In this document: in pieces, positions 29,745 through 43,455 of the stretch | Layout of the letters: each line of letters begins with the position of its first letter | How positions within the stretch are numbered: position 1 is the stretch's first letter | Assembly: GCA_010093485.1 (NCBI GenBank) | Contig: MU001512.1 | Location: forward strand, 22,842 to 86,841 | From: Karstenula rhodostoma CBS 690.94 | Lineage: Eukaryota > Ascomycota > Dothideomycetes > Pleosporales > Didymosphaeriaceae | Direction: 5' to 3' | DNA: 64,000 bases | Position numbers and translations under genes: made by a program | The notes under the pieces: model-generated | Seen by the model: the letters and a program-made list of their open reading frames with translations, nothing else | Told to the model about the DNA's origin: nothing | Databases searched by the model: none

Positions 29745-29950
29745 TATTAAGAATATAAATAATACTTAGTAATATTAGGATTTATAGAGCTCCGATTAGC
29801 CATAATAAGGGGTACCTCAACCTAAGTACTAAACTAATTTAGGATAAGCGTAGTATATAACTAGCCTTTCTAGTAATCTTTTCTTATATAGTAATCTAAT
29901 TAATTCGCTCCCTAAATAAAGGGATATTTAAGCTCCTTTTCTCTACTATA
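29745..29950 (+). repeat. 5' LTR of second Copia element
   Basis: This 206-bp repeat is shared with 36,743-36,948. The preceding five bases are ataat. Confidence 0.88.
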
Positions 29951-32900
29951 GTTATAAGCCTAGCGCTTAGAACGTAGGATAATTCTTCCTACACGCTTTA
30001 CTACTTAAATATACCCTCTTAGGTTCTCCTATTACACTAAAAGCCTTCTTTATTTAATAAAGCTATAAGTAATTTAACTATTCTAGTTACTTAAACCTAG
30101 CTTATTAATTAAACGAGCTAGCCTTATTAGTTTATAAGCTTATATTTCTAAGTAAACTCTAAAGGTATCTAGTCTAAAATTAATTTAGATAGTCTAATAG
30201 TTCCCTTAATTAAGGATAATTACCCTATTTAACTAGTTATTCTAGAGGAACTATACTAACTAGTTACTTTAGATAACCTTAAAGATTACGAGCAGGAGCT
30301 CGAATTATATAAGAAGGATAAGAAAAGCTATATTTTAAGAATTATAGAATATTACGCTATAGTCTTTAACTAGTAGATATATTATTCTAAGCTATAAAAC
30401 CTCTAGAACTAGGTTTATACTACTGTCTCCTAAGATCTCCTTACTCCAGTAATAATTAATATAGTTAAAGATAATAAATCCACCTTATAATATCTACTTT
30501 ATATACTAAAAAATAATCTAGTGCCTACTAAAGAAATAACTAAGAACCTTATTTAAGTATAGTATTATACTTATCTTAATAAAGTAAAGAGTAGACAGTA
30601 GAACCTAGAGACCTAGTTTAAAGAATAGTAGCTTCTCTACTATAAAGTAATTATATACTTAGTTAAAGAAACTAAAAAAGTACTTATAACCTATAATTTC
30701 CTTAAAGCTTTAGGCGAAAAGATTGCCCCTAAGTAGTCCTACTTAATTAAGTAATAAATCCTACTTAATAAGACGCTTAGAAGGCCTATAATAACACTTT
30801 CTAAGATTAAAAAGGTATTTTTAGTACTAATCTAGAAATAATTACTCTACCCTAATTATAAAAGGACTAGTATCTACGCGATATTTAGTAGTTAGACTAC
30901 TAAGCCTAGCGGGGAATTATCTAATAATATATAGAATAATAATTATTTTAACTACCCCTATAAGAATACCTAATATAAATAATAACTAATTAAATACTAA
31001 TACTTATAGATAGCTATTACTAGTGCTCTAATTAATAAATCCTAAGTATTTAACCTTTCTAATAAAGAGCGAAATAAGATCTTAAGCTATCTAAAACTCC
31101 TATAATAGTTAAAACTATAGACTAAGATTAATAGCACTAATTAGAAAATAAATAATAAGAAGTAGCTTACTATTAACTATTCTAGTAGTGTTATAGTAGC
31201 TCTTATTAATTTAATTAACCTTTTAAGTAAAGTCTCTAAGAATAGAATCTATAATATAATATAAAATCCTTATCTATTTTCTAAGAGTATAATTCTAAAT
31301 AGTATAGTTACTATTTACCTTATTAATAATTAGAACCTTCTAGTTACTAGTTCTTTTAAGAAAGTAACTATAGAAGACTAAGTTAAAATAGAAACTTAAG
31401 CTCTACCTATCTTAGAAATAGAAAATTACCTAATTAAGAATATTCTTTATAGTAAGAATAGGAAATAATTAGAGAATCTACTACTTAAAGATATAAAGGT
31501 AGTTAAGAACTTTTATATAAATATTATCTTAAAAGCTTAACTTAAGAAAGTTAGTATTTAGTATCTTAGCTTAGATAATACCTTAAGGATTAGAATAATT
31601 AAATAAAGCGTTATAATAGTAAACCTATAGTATAAGTATAATTTTACTTTCCTTAAATATAAGCCTATACGCTCTTATCCTACTATTATAAATATAATTT
31701 AACTATCTAGGCTATTAAGAGAGAATATCTCCTACTTAAATAGTAAAGAACTATAGTATAAGTAATTAGAATACCTTAGAAAAAAGGCTTTATAAGCTCT
31801 AGTTTCTAGTACACGTAGTATATTAATTAAAGGAACGCGATAATAAGAATATAAGTATTATATAGTTATATATATAAGTAAGGTAATCTCGCGATAATTA
31901 TATAAGTATTTACCACGTCTATTCTACTATATTATATAGGACCTATTTAATATAGAGTAAGGGTAAATACTTAAATCCTAGATTCTTATAATAAAGGAAA
32001 AATTTAGCGGGAAGTTCTATAATTTTAATCTATAAGGGAAGACGCTTTTAGAGATTCTATAATTAATAAAATACCTATTAACCTTTATAAAGAATAAGTA
32101 CCAGCTCTAAATTATATAAATCTAGTAGGATAATAATATAGTAATACTCCTATAGTAAAGGATATTATAATATAAGGAATAGGTAATTAAAGAAGAAATT
32201 ATAATTAACCCTTTACTACCTTACACGTATAAAACTAATAGTTTAGTAGAGCGAGCTAGAAAAGAGCTAATTAAATAAATAGTAAAGATAAGGTCTAGCG
32301 CGAATCTACTAATAAAGTTATAGCTAGAGATTATAGATATAGTAGTCTAGTTATATAATATAAGCCTAAGTATAGTATATAGCTTCTAATTACTAAATAA
32401 AATATTAGATAGCTAGTTCTAATAGTACTTTTAGTACTATAAGCCTATAATTATATAATATATAATAGTAGATCTCTATCTAGACTAGAGTAGGATTTAT
32501 ACCTATAAATACTAAGTATATCCTCTAATAAAGAATCGCGAAGCTAGGTATAATAGAAGGGGATTTAAAATAAATCTAAAAGCTTATATTAGGTATTTAG
32601 TAGGCTATTAAGCTTCTAATATCTATAAAATATAGGTTTCTATACTTAATTAAGTAATCACGACCAGGAATATTATATTTAATAAGATAATCTTCTACTA
32701 GAGAGTATATAAAGTTAAGCTTCTAAAGGTAGAAGCTCTAAAAATTATAGAAAGTATTTATAAGGATAAGGTTAATAATCTAGAAGATATATTTAATATA
32801 ATTAATCTTATTTCTAGCTTAAATAAGTACGTGAGTACTATAAGAATTAAGGATACTAAGTAACTACTTAGGGGTAAAGGATTAAAGTAGATAGATTCTA

Positions 32901-35900
32901 AGAATAGCTAGCTAAGGAATTAGAAAGTAATAATACTAACTACTATATAAGCTATAAGTATAGCTAGCTAGTAGCTAGGAATTTATATAGGCTAAGATTT
33001 AAGTATAGAACTTATAACCCTAGATATAATACTATAGCTAGATATTATAGAGACTAATTAATATAATTATAAGGATACTAGAAGCTATTAGAATTAGAAT
33101 TTAACTAGAAGAGCTAGTAAACTAAAGCTTTAGAATAATACTTCCCTAGAGTAAGAGCTTTAAAACCCTACTACTACCTTTTAACCTAGTGTAACTAACT
33201 CTATACTACTAGATAAAGTAGGAAATCTACTAGTAAGCTAAAGGTAATAACGTGTCTTCCCTATAGTAAGTAGGGTAAGTAGATAACTTTAAGAAAAGGC
33301 GCCTAAAATTAACTAACTAATAAGTAGGTATTTACTAGTTTAAAGATTAAGACAACAAGATATAGATTATAATAATTAACTAAAAGGTAAATTAAATTTT
33401 AATATATATATATTAATAGTAAATCTATTTTTAAAAGATAGTTTTTAGATTAACTTTATATATATATTTATACTAGGAGTAGATAAAACCTAGAATAAGT
33501 ATAAAAACTATAAGATACTAAATATAGTAGTTATAGTAGCTATACTTAAGAAACTAAAACTAGTAATATTACTAGCTTATCTATATAGAGATAAGCTACT
33601 ACTAGAACTAATACTCTAGAAATATCTACTTTTCTATCTACTAGAAAAGCTATTTAAGTAGGCCGCGATTAAAGAGATTATTACCCTATAGTAGAAAGGA
33701 ACTTAGATAAAGCTATCCTAATTATAAGTAATAGGATACCTATTTCTATTAAAATAGGTATTTATATATAAGCTTAATTAAGATAGTTAGTTTAAGAACT
33801 ATAAAGCTTATATTATAGTTAGAGGGGACCTTTAACTAAAGAATACCCTATACTTAACCTACGCTACTATACTTATAGTAAGGTTATTCTAAGTAGTAAT
33901 AGTAATTACTATAGAGTTTAACCTTAAGATTAAATAATATAATACTATAGGAGTATTCCTAAATACTATAATTATAGTAGATAATTCTATAACCTATAAA
34001 CTTCTAGATAGGTTTAAGACACTAGGAATATATATAAGATTAAATTAAGCTCTCTATAGTTTAAGAGACTTACTACTTCTTTAGTATAAAGAGTTTTCCC
34101 GCTTACTTAGAGCTAAAGGGCTTAAAGTTTTAAAGGAAGAGCCTTATTTATTCCTTTCTAGAGATTAGAAAATCCTAGTACTGTTTTATATAGATAATAT
34201 ACTACTTCTATATTATAATAACTATAGAGAGTAAACTTAAACACTATAGAATAAGATTATAAATAAATATAAGATTAAAGATAAGGGACTAGTTAAGTAG
34301 TTTCTTAGAGTATAAGTAATTAGAGATTAAGATAATTAGATAATTATACTTATATATAATATATATATTAATAAGATTATAAAAAGATTTAAGCTTTATA
34401 AAGCTGGTAGCTTCCTACCTACTCCTCTCTTAATTAATAAGTTTAAAAAGAGTAAAGGTAAAGTATTACTATAGTAGATTAAGAGTTATTAAGAAAAGGT
34501 TAAATTAGTATTATATATAGTAATTATACTATAACTAGATATTATATTTACTATATTAAAGCTATCCTTCTTCCTTACTAACCTAAGTATAAAGTATAAA
34601 GCAGTAGTTAATTAAGTAATTCTATACCTCTATAGAATGCGCTAGAAAGTAATTTAGTTTAGTAGATATAATAGTCTAGACCTACTTATCTATAGAGATA
34701 TATTTTTTATAGATAATCTACTAATAAAATAATTATTCTATAGGTATATTACTCTACTATTTAGCGGCACTATTCTATAGAAGGTAGCTTACTAAAGTAT
34801 AATTATAACTTTAATTATAGAAATAGAGCTTCTTACTCTAGAATATATTAGTAAAGAAGTAATAGCTTTAAAGCGCTTCTTTATTAAACTTATACTAGAT
34901 TTAGGATCGCTTTAGCGAATTTACTATAATAACTAGTAGATAATTAGACTAGTAATTAGAAAAAATAAAAGGATTACTATATACCTTTACTATATTAATA
35001 TCTAAAATATATAGCTATAATAAAAGTATATAAAGGGATTATTTAAGGTTTTATATTTTAAAATAAGCGAAATACCTATAGATAGTTTAATAAAAGCGCT
35101 ATTAAAGTAGTAGTTTACTAAATTTATATAGCTACTTAATCTTTAAGATATAAGTTTTATAATTATAAATATAAAAGAAGTAAAGTAAGTAGAGATTTAT
35201 TAGATTTAATTATAAAAAGTACTTTTTAACTAGAGAATAAAAGAAAAATAAAAGAAAAATAAAAGAAATCTATTCTACTTAAATATATTAAGTATCTAAT
35301 TAAAGAGCTTATAAAGCTAAGTATACTACTACGCTTCTAATATATTAGAGTACCTAGTATACCTATATCTAAAGCTACCCTAACTATAAATAGGAGATTC
35401 CTTAGCTTTAAAAAATCTACTATAACTATATAGATATTTCTTAGAGTAATTAAAGTTAGACTACTACTAATCTATACTATAATAACTAATACTTAGGCCT
35501 ACCTTATAGAGCTATTGTAAAGCGCGGCACTTATAAAGAGTAGGTATACTATATTTAAGAGTATATATAGCCTTCTATAAGCCTGCCTCCTAGCTATCTA
35601 TAAAGTAAACCTACTAGAAGATAGGTAGAGTAGAAATAGAAGTAGTAGAAGTAGGGATAGAAGTAGAAGAAGTAGGGATAGAAATAAGGATAGGAGTAGG
35701 TAGAGGTAAAATAAGAGTAGAGGGAGTAGGAAAAGAGTTAAGTATTAAATAAGAGTTCTATAAAGATATAAGAAGGGTCTTTTAACCCTTATTCTAATTC
35801 TTTAATATAGCTTAAATATACTACTATAAATAATTAACCTTATAAGCCTATATATAGTTAGTAAAAATCTAAGTAATAAAAAAGATAAAGGAAACTTATA

Positions 35901-36742
35901 CTAGAGTTTAAATTATTATAGAATAGAATAAAGTATATCGTATATATAGCTAGAAATAGTAGACTATAATAATTAATAAAGTTTAACTAGATAAGTAGAG
36001 AATCTAGCTTATATTAGTTTATATAAGTATATATAATAGTAAAAGTAGTACCTAGTCTACTAGTTTATAATATTATAGTAAAGACTATCTAACCTACTAC
36101 TTAAGGTACTTATTAAGTAACTAAGGTAGCTTATTAGCTAAATAGCCCTAATATATTTTTCTTCTATAGCTAGGGGAGTATATAATACTATTAAAGGAGC
36201 TTAGCTAAGAGCGTAGGAAGTAGACTAAGTAGGAGAGTAACTATAATAAGTTATTTAAGAAGTTATAGTAAATCTTTTAGTAGTAGCTACTTATTTAGCT
36301 TTAAGTTTCTCTACTTATTTAAGTACTTTAGTAGCGCGAGCTTTAGCAGTATTATTAGCTATCTAAAAGGTATAAATAGAGTATTAAAAAGTAAAAGGTA
36401 AGAATATACTATAAAATAGAATAATAGGGATAAAGAAGAGAAATTTAAAAGGTATAAAAAATACCTTCTTATTCTATTTACCTCTACTAGTTTATACTAT
36501 ATAATAATTACTTACTTTATTTACTATTACTTACTATATCTAGTTATAAGGCTACTACTATTTATAAGTACTATACTAAGTACTAGGAGATTCTTACTCT
36601 AGCTAATTAGTATTATAACGCTAATAATAGCGTGATATAAGTAGGAAATTATAATCTAAGCTATATATTTCTAAGGAAAGCTAATCTAAATAATTAAATT
36701 CTACTATTAGATAAATAATAAGCGCTATTCGCCTAAGGGGTA

Positions 36743-36948
36743 TATTAAGAATATAACTAATACTTAGTAATATTAGGGTTTATAAAGCTCTAATTAGCCG
36801 CGATAAGGGGTACCTTAACCTAAGTACTAAACTAATTTAGGATAAGTATAATATATAATTAGCCTTTTTAGCAATCTTTTCTTATATAGTAATCTAATTA
36901 ATTTACTCCCTAAATAAAGGAATATTCGAGCTCCTTTTCTCCACTATA
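36743..36948 (+). repeat. 3' LTR of second Copia element
   Basis: This 206-bp repeat matches 29,745-29,950 with scattered C/T and G/A differences. The following five bases are ataat. Confidence 0.88.
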
Positions 36949-39900
36949 ATAATAGATATTAATTTTTAATTATAATATTATTAAGTTTTTTATAATCTAT
37001 ATAGGGCTATAATTCTCTATCTTTCTTTAGTATAAATATAAAAGGGCTAACTACTAATAATTTTAAAAATTTAATATATCCTTTTTTAATATTACTTTTA
37101 ATAAACTTTTTTTCTTACTAGAGTTCTTTTTTAGATTTACTATATAGTAGTCTAAAAGATAGTATTTTTTTTTTTTCTAGATTAATTATATAATTCTAGA
37201 ATTAATATTATAAAAAATTTTTTTTTTTTTTTTTTTCTTTAAATATATATATTTATACTTTATATTATTTAGATATTATAAGGTTTATACTATTATTCTC
37301 CTTTTTATACTTTATAATCTAGTAGTTCCTACTAGTATCTACTAAGGATAATTTCTATTTTTTAACTTTCTATTATAATATTATATTATTAATAACTTTC
37401 TTATTTACTATTATATTCTTTTAATATATAGACTTTACTTATAATATATAATTATAGTATTTAAAAGATATTTTTTTTAAATTCTAGTTAATATATAGGT
37501 TATATATCTCTAACTAAAGTAATTTTAATATAATTTTATAGATTAATCCTTTTAATATATTAAGGGTAATTTCCTTCTAGTATTTTTAGATATTAAGTAT
37601 TATCTTAATTTTATAGATAATTTAAGGTATTTTAGATATTATAGTTCTATTTATAATATAAAGAATATATAATTTTTTTTTATTTAATATAATAAATCTA
37701 GCTTTTTATACTATTTAGTATAATATAAAGTTCCTCTTTACTTTAAAATTTATAAAAGCTTTTATTTATATTTCTTTAAGTTATACTAATAGCTTAATTA
37801 ATTCTATATTTTCTATAGTATTTATTTCTTTAAAAACGGATTTTTAAGGTATATATCTAAAAAAGATATCCTTTTACTATTATATACTTTAAATTTAAAA
37901 TATATATTTTTATAATAGTTATATTTTACTTTTTTTTTATAATAATATTTATAATATTTTTTATTAGTTTCTTTTTTTTCTAATATAGTATTACTTATAT
38001 TATAGAAGGCTTTACCCTTTTCCTTTTTTAGTATAGATTTAAACTTAATTATTATAGATCTAGAGTCTAGACTACTATTAAATTTATTTATTTTTTTAAA
38101 TTCTTTATACTTTTTATAGTAAGGGTATAAATAGGTATATTAAAAAAGTTATATATATTCTCTATTAATAAGTATTAAATATACTTAATTTATAATATTA
38201 TTAAAGTTTAGAAAGTATTTAGTTTCGCGTTTATTTTATAGATATTTATTATATTATATAATAGGGTAGTTAAATTATTATTATTAATAATATTATATTT
38301 TTTATAATTAATAGTTTACTTTTTCTTTTACTTAGTAATATATACTATATATATCCTCTTTATAGTATTACTATTTAAGAGATATATATATAAAATTATA
38401 GTAGTTTAAATTATACTATAGTATATATATTAGATTTTTATTTAGATAGACTTTATTTTTTTTTTAATTCTAGTAAATATAATTAGTCTATTCCTTTTCT
38501 TCCTTAAATATAAAATTAATCTACTTAAGTTTATAGGTAATTAAAATAATTTTATTATTTTTATAGACTATTACTCTATATATAAGATCTCTATCTTTTA
38601 GTTAATATTATTATAAAAAATCCTATATATATTAGTTATTAGTATAAGGTATATAGTCTAGTAATATTAGATTATCTTCTTATTATCTAGTTTATAGATA
38701 TAATATAGAAAATTATAAAACTAATTTTTTTTTATATATATTTAATTCTTCTTTAGGGTCTTTATAAAGTTAAAAGTCTAATAAATTAAATTATTCTAAA
38801 TTCTTCTCTTTAATTTTAAGCTAATTAATAGAGATTACTATCTACTATTCTTTATTAGTAACTATTACTTTTTTTATAGATAATATATTTAACTATCTAA
38901 TAACCTTATTTTTAAATCTATAGTTTCTAGTTATATAGTCTAGTTTATTATATCTAAAATAAAAATATATTTTAGTCTCTAGTTATTAGATTTTATTAGA
39001 GATATATTTATTTTTTAATAGGTTTATTTAGTTAAATATTTTAGTTACTCTTTCCTTTCCCTTATTTAAGTAATTAAACTAGACTTTTTCTATTAGCTAA
39101 TATTTATATAAATTATATAACTAGTATTAAAGTATTTTAGATAGTATTTAGTAGATTACTAGTACTAATTATCTAAAGTTTATTACTTTAGAATTTTATT
39201 ATAATTTTTTATTTAGTATAAACTATTCTTTATTAATTCTAATTATTTCTTTATATAGGTTCTTAAGAGTATTAATTTTAAATCTACTATAAAGTAGTTC
39301 TTTTTATATAAATTATTTAAGGCCTTATTTATATATTATTTTTAGGGATTTATCTTCTTAGTTAAGTTATATAGTATACTTATAAAATTCTATTATATAC
39401 TTAGCTATAGATTAGTATTATTTAATAGTTTAAATAGCTTATTTAGTAATAAATATCTTATTAGTAATTCTAAAAAATTATTTAAAATACTTTTTAAAAT
39501 TTTTATAGTTCTTAATAATATTAACTATATTAGTATTATTATTAATATATTTTTTATTATCGTTATTATAGTTTATATCTAGGTATTTAATTATATAAGG
39601 TTAGATCTATTCTTTAGCCTATCTATATATATAAAATATTATAAATAAAATTTTATTTTTATTTTTAAGTATTATAGATAATCTATAAAAGTATATATCT
39701 ATTTAGAAAAACTATATATTAAGTTAATTATAATTACTATTATATAAGTTAGATTTATATACCTTATTTTTAGTATTTACTAGAGGTATAACGCTAGTAC
39801 TATCTAAAGCTATAAAAGAAAATATTCTATTAGTACTTATATTAAAGTATTTAAAATATTAAATTCTATAGAATAACTAGTTTTATAGGATTAGAATTAA

Positions 39901-42450
39901 TTCTTAAGTAAAAGTATTTAGAATAGGGGAAAAGAGTATTATTAGTATTAATAATATTTTATAAAGTATAATAAGTTAATAATAGGGGTCTAAGTAAATC
40001 TAAATAATAGATTAAAACTTAGATTAAATATAAATATAGAAAGTCTATTCTTATACTTCTATATATATTTCTATTCTATATAATTCTATAGTTTTATAAA
40101 ATTCTATATATAGAATATATAGGATTCTATAGTATATTATATAATTTTTTATTATATAATTCTAGTATTCTATAGCTTGGCTTTATAGAATACTATAGAA
40201 TATTATATAATTCTTTAGTAGGGCCTTAGCTAGTATTTTATTATAAGTAGCCTTTTTTACCCTTATTAGATTTCTAGATCCTAATAATAAATTCTATTAA
40301 TAATTTCTCTATTATATTAAAATATTAGTCTATTTCTAAAGTAGCTAAAATTACTAATATAAAAAAAATTTAAATCTTTTTTTCTATTTTTTTATCTTAG
40401 TTATCTAGAATTTATAGTTCTAGTAGTAATATATTTTAGTAATTAATAAGTACTTTTACTTTATTTAAGAATTACTAAATATTTTTTTTTTAAACTCTAA
40501 TTATATAAAGTTTAGACTTAAATTAAATATTTATTTAGTTATTATTTTAACCCTTATTATTTTATAGTTAGATTACTTATTAAGTATATTTATTTATAGT
40601 AAGGTATAGTTTTTTAGTAAAAGTATTAACTATTATATTATTTCTTTATATATTAAATTTCTATTAGGAAGTTATTACTTAATTATTTTCTAGAGAGAAA
40701 TTTTTCCTCTACTAAGTCTAAATATTATAATTATTAGGGCTTATATATTTTTTTATATAAGTTTTTTTTAGGGTACTATCTCTATAATTTTAGTATAAAT
40801 AAAATCTACTTATCCTATAATAAATAGAAGTAATTAAATTTAATATAAGTAGTAAAATATTTAAGGGACTAAAGTTACTAAAATAGAAACTTATAAATTT
40901 AATAAAAATTTAAAGTTAAGTTTTAGATCTTAAATTTATATACTTAGGGTGGCTAAACTAAGGGCTAAAGTCTAAAGGATTATATTAAATATAGCCTATT
41001 ATAATTAAAATCTAGAATTTTATATAAAATAGGGCTCTAGTTTTATATTCTAGATAATATTTATCTATAAAAATATTTTTATTTTTATTAACTACTCTAA
41101 TATTTAGATAAATTATAGAACTACTTATTAGAGAGTATTCTATAGTAAATACTCTATAGAAAATATTCTAAAAAAAGTATTTATTAAAAGGTAATTTAAA
41201 AACTTATATATAGAAATATAAAAATAGACTTTTTATATTTATATTTAATTTAATTTTTAATTTATTATTTAGATTTACTTAAATCTTTATTATTAATTTA
41301 TTATACTTTATAAAATACTATTAATACTAATAATATTCTCTCCTCTTTTTCTATATATTTCTATTTAAAAACTAACTCTAATTCTATAAAACTAACTACT
41401 CTATAGAATTTAATAATATTTATAAATAGTAATTTATTTTAGATTATTTTTAAACTAATATATACTTTTATATATCTCTAATAACTTTTAAATTTTTATT
41501 AAATAATTACTTTATCTATACTAATATAATAGGGATTAAAATAATTTTATTTATACTAGTTAGTACTAGTTAATACTATTTAAAGTCTAATTAATTAAAA
41601 AATACTTATAGTAAATAAAGGTTTATAGAGTTTATAACCCTATAAATTATTAAATAAAAAAGATTATAAATATTAGATTAACTAAATAGTAATAAAATAG
41701 TAAAATTAATAAAATCTATTTAATTAAAAAATAAAAACTATCTAATTAGATTTATTTTACTAGTATATAATATTTCTAGTAGAATAGCTATACTAAAATT
41801 TATAATTTATTATATTATATAGTTTACTAGTATAGGCCTATATAAATACTAAGAGGTATAAATAAAAATTAATTATAATTCTAGTAATTTAAATATAGAA
41901 TAAATATATTACTACCTATTAATATTATATAACTAAAATATTAAATATAAGTTTATTAATATTTATTTATATCTAAATAGCTCTATTTAGTTTTACTAAA
42001 TTCTAATAAATCTATAGAGTATACTATTAGAAAAACTTTATATCTTTTAAAAAAAAAAAAATCTTTAAGGGAGAATAATATTATAACTAGAAATACTTTA
42101 TATCTAGCTAGAAAGATTATATAATAATAAGGGGTATATAGTTATAAATACTAATAGAGAGATTTAATAGTAATTTATTTATTTATTATTATATTCTTTA
42201 TCTATTTTTAAAGTTAAAACTATATTACTTATACTAGAATCCTAATAAATATTAAAAATTAGAATAACTAGTATATAATTTAAATAAAGCTCTATAATAT
42301 ATAATTATATATTATAAATTATAATATTTTCTAATAATAAGATTATATAAGATTTTCTCTATATATCTATAAAAATATTATAAATATAGCTTTTATATTA
42401 AAAAAGTTATTAAAGAATTAAAAAAAGTAAATCTTTTAGTAGATTTAGTA
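36949..42450 (-). mobile_element. Antisense Gypsy-type element, upstream part, and AT-rich remainder
   Basis: On the minus strand about 37,075 down to 36,955 reads as the start of a Gypsy reverse transcriptase (SPFIFILKKDREL, then YIDYKKLNN). It breaks at the Copia target site and resumes below 29,744. Near 38,985-38,925 a mutated gag zinc knuckle is legible, with Tyr at expected Cys positions and Asp/Asn at glycines. The element probably runs to about 40-41 kb. From there to 42,450 the DNA is AT-rich with no feature I can name. Confidence 0.6.
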
Positions 42451-42576
42451 GATTTGGTACACTTGCGTATACTTGCGCACGCTTGTATACACTTTTGCTA
42501 TATAAACAGTATAGGTATAAATACGCACAAATGCGTATAAATACGCACATTTATACTAGATAGTGGAAAACTTTTC
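42451..42576. repeat. Boundary of the AT-block with short direct repeats
   Basis: Base composition switches here from RIP-type to mixed within about 100 bp. The boundary carries near-repeats of 10 bp (acttgcgtat, acttgcgcac, gcttgtatac at 42,461-42,490). It also carries two copies of gtataaatacgcaca exactly 20 bp apart (42,515 and 42,535). The stretch lies just 3' of the first UstYa gene. No function is known to me. Confidence 0.7.
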
Positions 42577-43455
42577 CTAATATATAAAACCAACTAAATT
42601 ACTTGCTCGATAATACTCTGTCCATGTTTTTACATCCGTATAACTCCTACAGCTTCTCTCCACGCCCCAACCCGTTACTCCCTTAAGCTTAGGATCCACA
42701 GGCTCTAGGGTCGAGTCGGCTGCGCATATTAATGATTGGCGAAGGTAGTCTAGACAATGCTTTACGTGCTGTAAGTTATTACCGTCTGGTAGGTCGCTCA
42801 CTCGTTTAATCGAAGAGAGGGCCCGTCTCAATCCCCACTGTTTAGCCATTTAGCATTCAATCGTACGCATTCCTGATAACAAGACTTACTAGGCAGTGAA
42901 GTTGATGTGCAACCGATATTGTATAGAATTGACGAGACCTCGGAGGGTACTGAACTGTCCCTCTGCCCACTGAAAAGCGGTTTAGTGATACTTGCGATCA
43001 TTACACTCGCCGCAATACATACATGGAAGTAGAGCATCCCAAGCGGAGTCGCTGTAGCTATCATCCAGATAGCTTGCACCGAAAGTACTGTTGTAATGAA
43101 ATGTGCTTTCAACGATACGGACTGGTACCGTGGCTATTGGTATGTCAGCATTCGAGCCTTTCGTATTCTCATGGGTAGAGTTACGGTTCAAATAGGCCAA
43201 TTGATGGTAGTTGAACGCTGAGCCAAGAAGTACTCCGACGATCGCAGATGCGAGAGCAACGCAGATCAGTACCACAGGGCGTGTGTGGTTATGGCAGGAA
43301 TAAGACGTAGGATGCTCATGGTCTTGTGGACAACGATCGTAATTGGATGCAGTGATAAATAAATCTCTAAGGGTGCGCAACATCTTCTTCGACTGTGAAC
43401 AAGAGGTCTTCTGGTTTTTCTTCACTATACGAGTTAGCGTTTCCTTTATTATCAT
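42577..43455 (-). CDS. UstYa-family (DUF3328) oxidase-like protein 1
   Basis: UstYa-family proteins are membrane-anchored, histidine- and cysteine-containing enzymes that oxidise or cyclise fungal RiPPs and some other peptides. My model has three exons: 43,455-43,023, 42,969-42,890 and 42,837-42,577. The introns are 53 bp (gtatgt..ttttcag) and 52 bp (gtaagt..aacag). The frame closes to 257 aa. There is a cytosolic tail, one membrane span (about residues 61-80), then the conserved SAWDALLP block (about 137-144). The first HXXHC is HQLHC (166-170) and the second is HVKHC (195-199). Length and both motifs are normal for the family, so it looks functional. A later start (Met25) is possible. It is divergent from the next UstYa gene. 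The substrate is unknown; RiPP tailoring is an inference from the family. Confidence 0.9.

Larger units (their letters stand above)
29745..36948 (+). mobile_element. Complete, less mutated Copia-type LTR retrotransposon
   Basis: Direct repeats of identical length (206 bp) at 29,745-29,950 and 36,743-36,948 begin tattaag and end actata. They are flanked by ataat on both sides (29,740-29,744 and 36,949-36,953), a 5-bp target duplication. The + strand order is gag-like (about 30,100-31,500), integrase core (about 32,220-32,400, with a TNSLVERA block), reverse transcriptase (about 33,800-34,210, with ALYGLRDSPLLW and the YIDNI form of YVDDI) and RNase H to about 35,130. That is the Copia order. 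Several CA, TG and CG words survive, so it was hit by fewer RIP rounds than its surroundings. Stops still interrupt it. Confidence 0.9.
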
